Source of the DNA: an uncultured Granulosicoccaceae bacterium
Lineage (GTDB): Bacteria > Pseudomonadota > Gammaproteobacteria > Granulosicoccales > Granulosicoccaceae
Assembly (NCBI GenBank): GCA_937931165.1
Contig: CALHCI010000031.1
Location: 62,001-126,000, forward strand
Reading direction: 5' to 3'
Length of the DNA stretch: 64,000 bases
In this document: positions 18,397 through 26,806 of the stretch, one piece after another
Numbering within the stretch: the first letter of the stretch is position 1
Layout: each line of letters starts with the position of its first letter
Program-made: the position numbers and the translations under genes
The notes under the pieces: model-generated
Seen by the model: only the letters and a program-made list of their open reading frames with translations
Databases searched by the model: none
Told to the model about the DNA's origin: nothing

Positions 18397-19297
18397 ACTG
18401 ATTCCCGTATAGCTCTACCGACTTGCCACCCACTAACGCAGTCTTGATCTTAACCAGGTTTCTTACCAGCAGCAGATACCATTTGGCATAGCGCTTTTTT
18501 CCAAAGGGCAGAAACACCGCGGTCAGGCCAGCAGCACCCACCACCTGAGCCAGCACAAACAAACCTGTCTTGACAAAAGAAACCCCCTTTTGTTTTGACC
18601 ACAAATAATTCCAGTGTGTCTGACCAATCCGGACATTCTGCTTTTTCAAATAACTCATGTTCAAACGATGTGATTCCACCGTTTCCGATACCACTGCGTC
18701 ATTAGTGTACACGAGCTTGCCACCGGCCTTGTATATGCGATGGAAAAAATCGGTATCTTCACCGCCTGACTTACCAAAATGCGGATCAAACTGAAATCCC
18801 TTTTGTTTCACCCATGACGCCCGCAATAGCGCGTTCGATGTAGCGCCCTTTTTTAATACTGCACCAGTAGCGTGGTCATCTTTACCAAACATATTTCCTT
18901 GTGCAATCCACTCTGGCGTCTCATCAGGGTAAATCACATTAACCATTCCAAACACCGCATCTGCCTGGTAGTGCTCTAACGCGCTATATAATGTTGTTAT
19001 CCAGTCAGGCTCTGCCCACTCATCATCATCGATAAAAGCCAGCAGTTCACCGTTAGCATTTGCCATTGTGGCATTTCGCACTTCGGCAAGATTGCGTTCC
19101 GCATTTACATGGTAATTGACAGTGACTTCTCCACCGTCAATCGCTTCACAAATTGCGCGCCCCGACTCTTCGCTGTCGTTATCGACGACCACTACTTCCA
19201 TCGTACAATTGTCTGGTAGTTTCTGGGCAACCAGGCTATGCAGCGTTTTTTCAAGGGTTGTGCGTTTATAAGTACACAGACAAACTGATATCAACAT
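18395..19297 (-). CDS. Glycosyltransferase family 2 (ExoM-like)
   Basis: This 300-residue GT-A transferase has SVCLCTYKR (4-12) for nucleotide binding. The metal-binding FIDDDEWAEPDWI (about 93-105) carries the DXD-type acidic cluster, and GGEDTDFFHR (about 178-187) supplies the catalytic base region. A C-terminal hydrophobic segment (LFVLAQVVGAAGLTAVFL, about 248-265) may hold it to the inner membrane. It resembles ExoM-type glucosyltransferases of succinoglycan synthesis. It is the last gene of the minus-strand operon, three bases after the Alg13-like gene, with AGG seven bases before its ATG. Confidence 0.9.
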   Translation of the reverse strand: MLISVCLCTYKRTTLEKTLHSLVAQKLPDNCTMEVVVVDNDSEESGRAICEAIDGGEVTVNYHVNAERNLAEVRNATMANANGELLAFIDDDEWAEPDWITTLYSALEHYQADAVFGMVNVIYPDETPEWIAQGNMFGKDDHATGAVLKKGATSNALLRASWVKQKGFQFDPHFGKSGGEDTDFFHRIYKAGGKLVYTNDAVVSETVESHRLNMSYLKKQNVRIGQTHWNYLWSKQKGVSFVKTGLFVLAQVVGAAGLTAVFLPFGKKRYAKWYLLLVRNLVKIKTALVGGKSVELYGNQ

Positions 19298-19300
19298 GGG

Positions 19301-19801
19301 TTAACCTGTGAGCTTGAAATTGACGACTTGCGCCAGATCGTAGTTGGTGATATCAACCGGCTCTGCAAGTAACTCTTCATCGCACAGTTGTTGATAGTTA
19401 AGTGAAGGGAATTGATCATCGGGGTACACCACGGATATTCTGCGGTTGCCAATCTCGTTGGCGATTTGCAACTGATGATCGTCAGAGAATTCTCCGTGGC
19501 TACTGACCCGCGGTACAAAAATCACTCTCTTTTTGTACTGCAACATCAGATTAAGACTGCCAATTCCACAGTGACTGATGACCAGTGCACTGCGCCGCAC
19601 CAGATTTTCCATATCGGCTCTGGGTATTAGCTTTTCTACGACACCGCAAGCCGGATGAGAAGACACCTCACTGGCACCGGTCTGTACAAACCATTCACAG
19701 CGCGGGTCATGATAGAGTGGTTCGTTTTCTATCGCTTGCTGTAGTCTGGTGAAAGGATAGTCATTGGTGCCCATTGTCACCAAGATCAAAGGCTTGGCCA
19801 T
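19301..19801 (-). CDS. pssE: Alg13-like glycosyltransferase subunit (PssE type)
   Basis: This 166-residue protein is the donor-binding half of a split glycosyltransferase. It matches the C-terminal half of MurG/GT28 enzymes: PLILVTMGTNDYPF (4-17), a VISHCGIGSLN segment (about 73-83) and VPRVSSHGEFSDDHQ (about 96-110). In rhizobia PssE works with PssD to add glucuronic acid; the sugar here is unknown. Its start overlaps the end of the PssD-like gene by about 41 bases, suggesting translational coupling and a two-subunit complex. Like Alg13 it has no membrane segment and would be recruited by its partner. Confidence 0.85.
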   Translation of the reverse strand: MAKPLILVTMGTNDYPFTRLQQAIENEPLYHDPRCEWFVQTGASEVSSHPACGVVEKLIPRADMENLVRRSALVISHCGIGSLNLMLQYKKRVIFVPRVSSHGEFSDDHQLQIANEIGNRRISVVYPDDQFPSLNYQQLCDEELLAEPVDITNYDLAQVVNFKLTG

Positions 19802-20240
19802 AATACTCTATTCCGGAATGTTGCTCGGCGACAGAACTCCACTGACATAAAAAAGAATCGTAGAGACCAAATTTTTTTATCAATTTACCAGAGTTGGAAA
19901 GTTCGGTAACTCTGGACATAGTATCGAGGAAAACGAACCTGACCCGAAACAATTTCGCCAACAGCGCAAATGGCAGACATATCGGACCACCTGTACTGAA
20001 CATCGCCTCCGGTTTTTCTTTTCGCAGAATCCGGACAGCAACCAACAAATTCAGTATATGAATAAACGGATTATGCTGCGTATCACGTATGGTGTACACA
20101 CGCGCAAAGTGCTTGCCATCCAGCATGTTCTTGTTACTCACAAGCACCAGTTCCTGCGCTACTGTGCTGGTGGCACACATCGCCTGAGTCAGGTGTCCGC
20201 CCGACGATGCAATAACCAGAATGACCGGATTACGCGCCAT
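19761..20240 (-). CDS. pssD: Alg14-like membrane-binding glycosyltransferase subunit (PssD type)
   Basis: This 159-residue protein is the acceptor-side half of the split GT28-type transferase. It has VILVIASSGGHLTQ (about 5-18), the Alg14/MurG glycine loop, and ISTGG-like MFSTGGPICLPFALLAKLF (about 87-105) with a hydrophobic stretch that probably docks on the membrane. The start at 20240 is fixed by GGAGG seven bases upstream; a longer in-frame start at 20261 has no such signal. It overlaps the Alg13-like gene downstream. Confidence 0.85.
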   Translation of the reverse strand: MARNPVILVIASSGGHLTQAMCATSTVAQELVLVSNKNMLDGKHFARVYTIRDTQHNPFIHILNLLVAVRILRKEKPEAMFSTGGPICLPFALLAKLFRVRFVFLDTMSRVTELSNSGKLIKKFGLYDSFLCQWSSVAEQHSGIEYYGQAFDLGDNGHQ

Positions 20241-20270
20241 ATAAAAACCTCCGCATTGCACCCATAGAGT

Positions 20271-21593
20271 TTAACCGGGTTGCGCGCCGGCACCGGATGG
20301 ATCAACTCTGCGCTGTTCACGTATTGCGCGGAATACCGCATCGAGGTTTGGTCGCTGGGCCTGAGAATATAGAATATTCATCATCGCCATCACCATAATC
20401 ACCCAGACAAAGTGCAACCCGTGAACAAACGAAGTTTCCAGGCAGTTATGCAGTAATGCATAGGCAATGATGACCGATGACAGCGGGTCAGATGAGTTTC
20501 TGGTAAAAATCAGAAACAACAGCAACATCAACAACCAGAACACAGTAGGCACTACGCCAAGTTCCATACAGAGATCAACAAATCCACTATGCGCTGTATG
20601 CAACAGCTGATAGTAACTGTATTGAATATCCAGCGCTTCCGGTACGTCTCCAACGCCCCAGTAGGCGCCGTAGGCGGTGCCGAACATCCAGTCTTTCTTC
20701 ATATCGGCAAGCAAGTGGAACCATATGCCGGTACGACCTGTCAGTGCTTCCTCAGGCAGTATACTTCGATAAAAGTCGATCGGTGCTTCGCCGAGACCAA
20801 TCAAAGCCATAGGGATAAAAACAATTATCATCAGCCACAGAAAAATCACACCCATAGACACATAGCGCAGTAAGTGCTGCGAAAACAGCATCAGCGGTGC
20901 CAGCAACACAACAAATCCCATAGGCGTTTTAGACCCACTCAAAATCAGCAACACCGTCCAGCCGACCCCACATAGCAAAGCGGTGCGACGCTCCGCAGCG
21001 GTCTCTGCGTAGTAACTATAGATCGCTACTGATACGAGCAGGAATGCCCCGGCAATCCCGCCGAACTCATTTTTACTGCTGTGCAGTCCGGTAAACTTAT
21101 TAAATACATCAAAAGATATCCACGGCATTAACAGAAAGGCCGCCTCATAAATCAATAGAAATATCGAAAACACCTGCAAGTAACCGACAAATCGGTTCTG
21201 TGACCGCGCAATCACAACGGCACCAGCCACGGATGTAAACAACAACAGTTGCCGTATTGCTCTGCGCATGGTGTCGGAAGGGTGATCTGACCAGAAGTAA
21301 GACACGGTCAGAAAAGCACCGAATAACATGATCGGCAACAACACATTCATATAAGCGCGAAGCAGATTACGCGAGCGAATAATAAACATCAGACAGGCGA
21401 TGGTAAAAATCGGAAGCAACAACTGCTTCCATAACGCCGCCCCTGAGCTTACGATTTCAAGACGCATTTCCAGATCACGGGCCATCAATCCTGATTTGGC
21501 ATTCAGGTCCGGGGTAAATGCCTTGGTAGTCCAGCCCAGCAACAGAAAAAGAGGCAGGCCCTGCATAATCCGCCGCAGTTTGTCACCGGACAT
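20271..21593 (-). CDS. wzy: Wzy/O-antigen ligase-like polysaccharide polymerase
   Basis: This roughly 440-residue integral membrane protein has about ten helices. It contains the WaaL/Wzy_C pattern: FSDHP-like YFWSDHPSDTMRRAIRQ near 125-140, SGSKTPMGFVVLLAPL, and a large periplasmic loop with the conserved TGRTGIWFHLLADM near 290. It likely polymerises flipped repeat units at the periplasmic face. Two ATG starts are possible (21593 and 21566), and an unsupported longer frame overlaps wzc. The first ATG stands directly behind a strong hairpin, so translation or transcription may be limited there. The tail after the last helix is basic and polar. Confidence 0.85.
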   Translation of the reverse strand: MSGDKLRRIMQGLPLFLLLGWTTKAFTPDLNAKSGLMARDLEMRLEIVSSGAALWKQLLLPIFTIACLMFIIRSRNLLRAYMNVLLPIMLFGAFLTVSYFWSDHPSDTMRRAIRQLLLFTSVAGAVVIARSQNRFVGYLQVFSIFLLIYEAAFLLMPWISFDVFNKFTGLHSSKNEFGGIAGAFLLVSVAIYSYYAETAAERRTALLCGVGWTVLLILSGSKTPMGFVVLLAPLMLFSQHLLRYVSMGVIFLWLMIIVFIPMALIGLGEAPIDFYRSILPEEALTGRTGIWFHLLADMKKDWMFGTAYGAYWGVGDVPEALDIQYSYYQLLHTAHSGFVDLCMELGVVPTVFWLLMLLLFLIFTRNSSDPLSSVIIAYALLHNCLETSFVHGLHFVWVIMVMAMMNILYSQAQRPNLDAVFRAIREQRRVDPSGAGAQPG

Positions 21594-21598
21594 ACGAA

Positions 21599-21618
21599 GG
21601 GGCCCGTTGGCGGGCCCC
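21599..21618 (-). terminator. GC-rich hairpin at the wzc/polymerase junction
   Basis: GGGGCCCG (21599-21606) pairs with CGGGCCCC (21611-21618) over a TTGG loop. On the minus strand it lies between the wzc stop and the polymerase start, followed by only TTCG rather than a T-run. It could be a partial terminator, an mRNA stability element or a translation block. Confidence 0.55.
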
Positions 21619-21654
21619 AGATGATTCTGACTAGTAGCCACCGGCAATTTCCGG

Positions 21655-23853
21655 CTACGCGTTGCCGTAGCTATAGTAGGAGTAGTAAGTACCGCCCATT
21701 TCGAGCTGATTGAGTACCACACCAACTACCGGTGCTTCAACCCGCTGAAGTGACTGCATGCAGCGACTGATGTGCTGGTACGGAGTAGACCGTGCTCTGA
21801 TCGTGTAAATCACCGCATCGACATACCCTGACAACACCAGTGGATCACTGACAGGCAGAACCGGTGGCGCATCGAGGATCACATAATCATACTTTTTCGA
21901 CGCTTCTTTGACGTACGACTGAAAACGAGGTGAGCTAATCAGTTTTAAAGGATTCAGCGGCGTGAAATTCGCACAAAGGAGATCAAGATTGTTATCAATA
22001 CCAATAACGCATTGCTCGAGCAGCGCTTCAGCTGAAAGCACTTCACGCAATCCCATATCGGTTTTGTTTACACCGAACATGGTACTGACACCACGGGTTC
22101 TTAAATCACAATCGATCAGTAGTGTCCGACCCACATTGGCATAGCTGTACGCCAGGTGCCCGGCGATTGTCGACTTACCTTCACCGGCAATTGTTGACGT
22201 TACCATGATGGTTTTGTGCGGCTTGTCGACCCGGTCAAGCATTAGACCGGTTCGAACGGTGTTGACTGCCTCTTTGAAAATCGCGCCTTCTTTAGAACGC
22301 TCGTTGTCGTCCTGAGAATTAAGTACGATAGGACGTACAAAGCCTTTCTTAATACTTGGCAGTGAACCAAGCAGCGGCAGACCAATGCGCTGGTCAACAT
22401 CTTCACCATCACGTATCCCGGTATTAAACAGTTCACGCATGATGTAATACAACATTGATAGCAACAGACTACCCAGACCGGCAAGCATAAACAGCATCGC
22501 TTTCTTTGGCTTTGAAGGCTCCAGTGGATCTTCAGCCGGAGTCAGAATTCTTGCATGGGCGCTTTGCAGATCAACCGTTTCAGTGGTTTCTTTTGCCCGC
22601 TCGTAAAACAAATCCAGCAGACGCTTGTTGGAATCAACCGTTCGTTGCAGTTCGAGATACTTGCCGCCTTTACGATTAGTAGAGAAAAACTCCTGCTCTG
22701 CTCCGTCGATCCGGCGTTTGATATCACTTTCTTCTGCCAGAGCTGCGTTATATTCAAATTCAATGGTCTCTACAATACGGTTTACCTGACCACGCAATCC
22801 GGACTGTGCGGTGCGCAAATCAGAAGTCGCAGCAAGCATGTTCGGATGCTGTGGCCCATAGCGCTTGGCAGCTTCTGCACGTTTCTGCTCTGCAAGCACA
22901 ACATCGAGTTTGAGTTTTTGCGCAACACTGTCTGCCTGCACGGAAGGCAGTGCATCAAGGCTGCCATTCTGTCGGGCATTCTGCACCTGATTCCGACGGA
23001 TAGTTGCCTGAGCCAGTTTGGCACTCGCCTGAACCAGCGACGTCTTAAGATCTTTGAGTTCCTGAGAGTTCAGATCCTGAATATTCTCAAGATCGATAAC
23101 GCCTTCCTGCTCTATATAGTCAGCCAGCTGCTGCTCCGAGGTGGTCAGATCGCTCTTCAGCACTTCGACCTGCCCGGCCAGCCATGAGGCTGCGGTTTTG
23201 GTTCTGTCGAGTCTCGCTTCGAGATCTGCTTCAATGTAAACCGCCGCATGTTCGTTTGCCACATCACGAGCGAGTGATGGAGACGGGGCTTCAAAGCTAA
23301 TATCAACCAGTTGGGTTTTACGCATTGGAACAATGTCCAGGCGCTTGCTGTAGTCTTTAATCAGTTCGCGACGACCAAGTTCCGATTCGACGTCAGCGTC
23401 CATCGCGTCGTCCGAGCCCATACCCAGTAGTCCAAGTGTCTTATCCCGGATTGATGAAAGTCCGGGTATCTTGTCTGCAAGCCCTTCTTTCTCCTGAAAA
23501 GCCTCGTGACTCGCCAGATCAAGACGTTTAACCACCTTCTCTGCCAGTGGCCGCGACTTTAAGACTTCAAACTCGGTAGACAGATACTCTTCGCTCTGTG
23601 TATCAAGCCCGTACAATGATTGCACATCGATAACCTGACTCTCTTTCTGTTCAATCTGAACAGTGGCAGTTGCTTTGTACTGCGGAGTCAGACTGTTGAG
23701 AATCAGATAAGATGCGATCAGCACGGTAAGCACAAACAGCGCAATGCGCCATTTGTTGTCGAGTACTGTTTGCACATATCTTTCAAGATTGAAGTTTACT
23801 TCGTCTTTCTTGAATTCGGTGAGTGTGCTGTCTAGCGGATGAAGTGATTTCAT
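21655..23853 (-). CDS. wzc: Wzc-like polysaccharide co-polymerase with tyrosine kinase domain
   Basis: This 732-residue inner-membrane protein controls chain length and export. A first membrane helix (about 34-52, WRIALFVLTVLIASYLIL) and a Wzz domain come first. A long periplasmic coiled coil (about 200-420) follows, then a second helix near 455-475 (AMLFMLAGLGSLLLSMLYYI). The C-terminal BY-kinase has Walker A STIAGEGKST near 550, Walker A' LLIDCDLRTRG, and Walker B YVILDAPPV. The tyrosine tail YYSYYSYGNA (723-732) is the autophosphorylation cluster. It is a single fused polypeptide of the Gram-negative type. No matching low-molecular-weight tyrosine phosphatase (Wzb) is in the window. Confidence 0.95.
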   Translation of the reverse strand: MKSLHPLDSTLTEFKKDEVNFNLERYVQTVLDNKWRIALFVLTVLIASYLILNSLTPQYKATATVQIEQKESQVIDVQSLYGLDTQSEEYLSTEFEVLKSRPLAEKVVKRLDLASHEAFQEKEGLADKIPGLSSIRDKTLGLLGMGSDDAMDADVESELGRRELIKDYSKRLDIVPMRKTQLVDISFEAPSPSLARDVANEHAAVYIEADLEARLDRTKTAASWLAGQVEVLKSDLTTSEQQLADYIEQEGVIDLENIQDLNSQELKDLKTSLVQASAKLAQATIRRNQVQNARQNGSLDALPSVQADSVAQKLKLDVVLAEQKRAEAAKRYGPQHPNMLAATSDLRTAQSGLRGQVNRIVETIEFEYNAALAEESDIKRRIDGAEQEFFSTNRKGGKYLELQRTVDSNKRLLDLFYERAKETTETVDLQSAHARILTPAEDPLEPSKPKKAMLFMLAGLGSLLLSMLYYIMRELFNTGIRDGEDVDQRIGLPLLGSLPSIKKGFVRPIVLNSQDDNERSKEGAIFKEAVNTVRTGLMLDRVDKPHKTIMVTSTIAGEGKSTIAGHLAYSYANVGRTLLIDCDLRTRGVSTMFGVNKTDMGLREVLSAEALLEQCVIGIDNNLDLLCANFTPLNPLKLISSPRFQSYVKEASKKYDYVILDAPPVLPVSDPLVLSGYVDAVIYTIRARSTPYQHISRCMQSLQRVEAPVVGVVLNQLEMGGTYYSYYSYGNA

Positions 23854-23868
23854 AAAAATCTGATCGCC

Positions 23869-24618
23869 TTAGAAAAAGCCTTCTGGCACTGAAATAATGT
23901 CGCCCGGATAGACAGGATCACGCATCCGGATTCTGCCCTGCTGCTGCTGCCCGTCAATGTCTCTGGATACCTTCACGCGTTTCTTCGACGCGCGTCCGGT
24001 GAAACCGCCGGCAAGTGCGATGGTCTTTTCCAGTGTTAAGCCAGACTGATATGGATAGTTACCCGGACGCTGCACTTCGCCATTAACAAAGATCTGCAGA
24101 TATTCCGCCACTGAAATAATATCGCCGGGTAATACGGAATCTGTGGGGCGCATACTGAACTGTTGGGAAACCCCATTAATGACACGAGTCAGGATGATGC
24201 GTTCTTTTGATGCCTTCTCAGAGAACCCACCGGCAAGCGCTATTGTTTTGTCGAGAGTCAGACCCGGTTTGTAGGCGTAACTACCGGGGCTGTTTACCTC
24301 ACCGTTAATAAATATCTCTCGATACTCGGCAACCGATACCCGCACATCGGGGTTGACCAGATAAGCACCGGTGAGTTCACGCCTGATGGTGCTTTCGAGA
24401 TCGGAAACGCTCAGACCCTGCGCGTTAACCGCACCGAGTAACGGATAATTAATAATGCCCTTTTCGTCGAGCTTTACGCTAATCGACAATTCAGGCTCGC
24501 CGAATACCGTGATCGCCACTTCATCACCCGGGCTGAGTGTGTAGGCGTCTTGCGCAAACGACACACACGTCCAGAAACAAAAGACGATTGCTATTATTTT
24601 ATGTATCAATGGTTTCAT
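23869..24618 (-). CDS. wza: Wza-like outer membrane polysaccharide export protein
   Basis: The protein of about 249 residues has a signal peptide (about 1-23, ending VSFAQ) and no lipobox cysteine. A Poly_export domain (AYTLSPGDEVAITVFGEPELS, about 24-44) comes next, then two similar SLBB repeats, each with an INGEV or VNGEV motif, a PG.Y segment, LTL.KTIALAGGF and PGDIISV. The two repeats are nearly copies of one another. It forms the export channel together with Wzc. The ATG at 24618 is chosen because it sits exactly before the signal peptide; an upstream frame extension adds 49 residues with no export signal. First gene of the minus-strand operon. Confidence 0.92.
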   Translation of the reverse strand: MKPLIHKIIAIVFCFWTCVSFAQDAYTLSPGDEVAITVFGEPELSISVKLDEKGIINYPLLGAVNAQGLSVSDLESTIRRELTGAYLVNPDVRVSVAEYREIFINGEVNSPGSYAYKPGLTLDKTIALAGGFSEKASKERIILTRVINGVSQQFSMRPTDSVLPGDIISVAEYLQIFVNGEVQRPGNYPYQSGLTLEKTIALAGGFTGRASKKRVKVSRDIDGQQQQGRIRMRDPVYPGDIISVPEGFF

Positions 24619-24649
24619 CTTTTTTACCCATGCAGTGAAAACGTATCGC

Positions 24650-24677
24650 AGTCTAGTGCTACCACTCTGACTGCCAA
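24650..24677 (-). promoter_or_regulatory. Candidate sigma-70 promoter of the wza operon
   Basis: On the minus strand TTGGCA (24672-24677) and TAGACT (24650-24655) are spaced by 16 bases. The -10 ends 31 bases before the wza start. The match is moderate. Confidence 0.35.
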
Positions 24678-24980
24678 CTGAAATCACCTTCCTAACCGGA
24701 ATTTTCCTGATCGAATTGCCTAACCGACTGTCAACGCTCACAAAGAAAAGAGACGCCACGAGCACTCAGCGATGCCTGGTTTCACACAATCGCTGGATCC
24801 GGGAGCCTCTGGTGAATGCTCGGAGAGACCGATGGCACTCCACACCCACTGTTTCGGCCACAGGCCGGACATGTGTAATTCACAAATGCCTAAAAAGCAC
24901 CCAGCACCGGAAGCGAGCAAGATATGCCGCACAGTTTGACGATATGACTCAGGTTGTTGCCGGGATTCCGCTGCTAAAAA

Positions 24981-24996
24981 TGTGACTGATGTCACG
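24981..24996. promoter_or_regulatory. CRP-like binding site in the 24619-25072 gap
   Basis: TGTGA-N6-TCACG at 24981-24996 matches the CRP consensus TGTGA-N6-TCACA at nine of ten positions. It lies about 360 bases before wza on the minus strand, in a 454-base gap that otherwise shows no credible gene. Distance from the promoter makes its role uncertain. Confidence 0.35.
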
Positions 24997-25072
24997 ATAA
25001 TACTGCAATTTGCACTACTCAGGACTTACCCATCGTTAAGAAACGAAACATGTTGCAAATCCTGTGTTCTGA

Positions 25073-25381
25073 CTAATGCCCGTGAGTCTGGGACAACGGT
25101 GCCATGGCTTTATTGATTTCAGCCAAATACAGGAAAAGCGCTTTGTGCGCTTCAGCATTGCACGATTTCAGTGCGTCACATCGCGATTTGAATGCCATCA
25201 CCTCGTCGTTATGATCTTGCAGTAACGACGCGAGCATTGTTGATTCATCGGCGGAGACGTCGAGGTTGAATTTTTTCTTTTTACTGTCAAGCATCGTCAA
25301 ATAGTCGAAATGACGGCGTTTGGTGGTTTCCATGGCGTTGTAACTGCGCATGGCAGACTGAAAAGCGGCTCGGTGCTCCAC
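25073..25381 (-). CDS. Small protein of unknown function behind moaA
   Basis: This helical protein of about 102 residues is rich in Lys, Asp and Glu (MLDSKKKKFNLDVS, LLQDHNDEVMAFKSRCD). It has two cysteines close together (SRCDALKSCNAE). No signal peptide, membrane helix or known domain is visible. The GTG start at 25381 lies a few bases past the moaA stop and is preceded by GGTGGG seven bases upstream; a GTG at 25393 overlapping moaA is possible. It is the last gene of the aldehyde oxidoreductase operon, so a link to cofactor assembly or to the enzyme is possible, but this rests on position alone. Confidence 0.6.
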   Translation of the reverse strand: MEHRAAFQSAMRSYNAMETTKRRHFDYLTMLDSKKKKFNLDVSADESTMLASLLQDHNDEVMAFKSRCDALKSCNAEAHKALFLYLAEINKAMAPLSQTHGH

Positions 25382-25385
25382 GACA

Positions 25386-26405
25386 CTACCCACCGATATG
25401 GGACATTTCGACTTTCGGCCGCAGCACTGACTCGACAGTGCGTGTTTCGGAGTACCGGTCCCGACGTTTTGACCAGAGATTACCCACGCTCTCCTCAATC
25501 TCTGCATCGGTAGAACCATCACGCATTAACCGCATCAGGTTAAAACCATCGGCAGCAAAAAGGCAGGTATACACTTTGCCAACAGCCGACAATCGCGCGC
25601 GGCTGCAATCACCACAAAACGGTTTGGACACAGACGAGATAACGCCAATCTCTCCGCCACCGTCGCGGTACTTCCATCGCTCTGCCACTTCACCCGTGTA
25701 GTTGGCCTCGAGCGGTTCGATGGGGAGTTCAGCGTTGATCAGATCAATAATCTGTTGCGCTGTCATGACGGCGTTGTCATGCCACGCGTTGGTATTGCCA
25801 ACATCCATAAACTCGATAAACCGTAGAATCTGTCCGGTACCGTGAAAATATCTGGCCATGGGTACGACGCTGTTTTCATTCATACCGCGCTTGACCACCA
25901 TGTTAACTTTCACCGAATCAAAGCCTGCAGAAGCGGCCGCTTCAATGCCGTCCAGCACTTTCTGAACTGGCACGCCGACATCATTAATCGCTTTGAAGGT
26001 TTCATCGTCCAGTGCATCAAGACTGATATTGACCCGACCCAACCCGGCAGAGCGCAGACTTCGCGCGCGCTTTTCAGACAGCAATACCGCATTGGTGGTC
26101 AGACTGATATCTTCTATCTGATCGACAGCGGCAATTTTTTCGATCAGATTTTCAAGCTCACTGCGGACCAGTGGTTCACCACCGGTGAGTCGAATTTTGC
26201 GCACACCGAGCCGTGCAAATATCTGCACAATCCGTTCAATCTCTTCGAAGGTGAGCAGTTCTTTTTTGGCTAAAAACTGATACCCGCGGCCAAACACTTC
26301 CTTGGGCATGCAGTACACACACCGGAAGTTACAACGATCTGTTACCGATACCCTGAGATCGTGCAATTGCCTGCCCAAAGTATCGGTTGTCGCGTGCTCT
26401 GCCAT
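25386..26405 (-). CDS. moaA: GTP 3',8-cyclase MoaA (radical SAM)
   Basis: This 339-residue radical SAM enzyme converts GTP to 3',8-cyclo-7,8-dihydro-GTP, the first step of molybdopterin synthesis. The N-terminal SAM cluster is C25-x3-C29-x2-C32 (DRCNFRCVYCMP). The C-terminal cluster is C264-x2-C267-x13-C281 (FCGDCSRARL...VYTC). TGGEPL (about 119-124) binds SAM. The C-terminal double glycine of MoaA is present (SHIGG). It sits in the same operon as a tungsten-type oxidoreductase and a MoaD-like protein, so it probably supplies the pyranopterin for that enzyme. A general moaA elsewhere in the genome is likely but cannot be seen. Confidence 0.95.
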   Translation of the reverse strand: MAEHATTDTLGRQLHDLRVSVTDRCNFRCVYCMPKEVFGRGYQFLAKKELLTFEEIERIVQIFARLGVRKIRLTGGEPLVRSELENLIEKIAAVDQIEDISLTTNAVLLSEKRARSLRSAGLGRVNISLDALDDETFKAINDVGVPVQKVLDGIEAAASAGFDSVKVNMVVKRGMNENSVVPMARYFHGTGQILRFIEFMDVGNTNAWHDNAVMTAQQIIDLINAELPIEPLEANYTGEVAERWKYRDGGGEIGVISSVSKPFCGDCSRARLSAVGKVYTCLFAADGFNLMRLMRDGSTDAEIEESVGNLWSKRRDRYSETRTVESVLRPKVEMSHIGG

Positions 26406-26514
26406 GTTATATCCGCGTCACGTTAGTTAGGAACAATCTGCCATTGTGGATATTCTGCCATCAAATCATCGATAAAAATGTTAACCCGCATGAGTTCAAC
26501 AACAGCGACGCAAA

Positions 26515-26805
26515 TCAACCACCACCGCGCTGGTATCTCAGGTCGAAAAAACGCATGGTCTCTTCAACCTGAGCGTCCGTTAAGCCTTCAAATATAAACT
26601 CAATATCAAGATACGGCAGAGAAATAGAAGCTATTTTGCGGTATTTCTGCTCACTGATCACCAGTTGCATAGTACCACCGGAAACAGCTGTCTTAATGCC
26701 ACTTGCGCTGTAATCAAATTCCCGATTATTCAGCGCTGCCGGCAGAATGCGGTCAAATTCTCCCCGGGTAAATCCCATTTCCCGGGAAAAGGTGATTTTT
26801 TGCAT
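26515..26805 (-). CDS. Small conserved-looking protein in the aldehyde oxidoreductase operon
   Basis: This protein of 96 residues has a mixed alpha/beta look. It starts MQKITFSREMGFTRGEFDRI and contains VISEQKYRKIASISLPYLDIEF. It ends with a glycine-rich tail, RYQRGGG. It has no cysteine and no signal peptide, and I do not recognise the family. The ATG at 26805 has GGCGG five bases upstream and follows the MoaD-like stop by one base. The GGG ending resembles that of sulfur-carrier proteins, but the rest does not look like a ubiquitin fold. Its position suggests a role in tungsten cofactor insertion or enzyme assembly. Confidence 0.65.
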   Translation of the reverse strand: MQKITFSREMGFTRGEFDRILPAALNNREFDYSASGIKTAVSGGTMQLVISEQKYRKIASISLPYLDIEFIFEGLTDAQVEETMRFFDLRYQRGGG

Positions 26806-26806
26806 G

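Noticed and set aside
24716-24995. Overlapping frames on both strands in the wza upstream region
   Set aside because: Both are short, overlap one another and show no pattern; the region looks regulatory.
25382-25522. Long N-terminal extension of the small gene after moaA
   Set aside because: It would lie entirely inside moaA in another frame; the GTG at 25381 with a good ribosome binding site is more likely.
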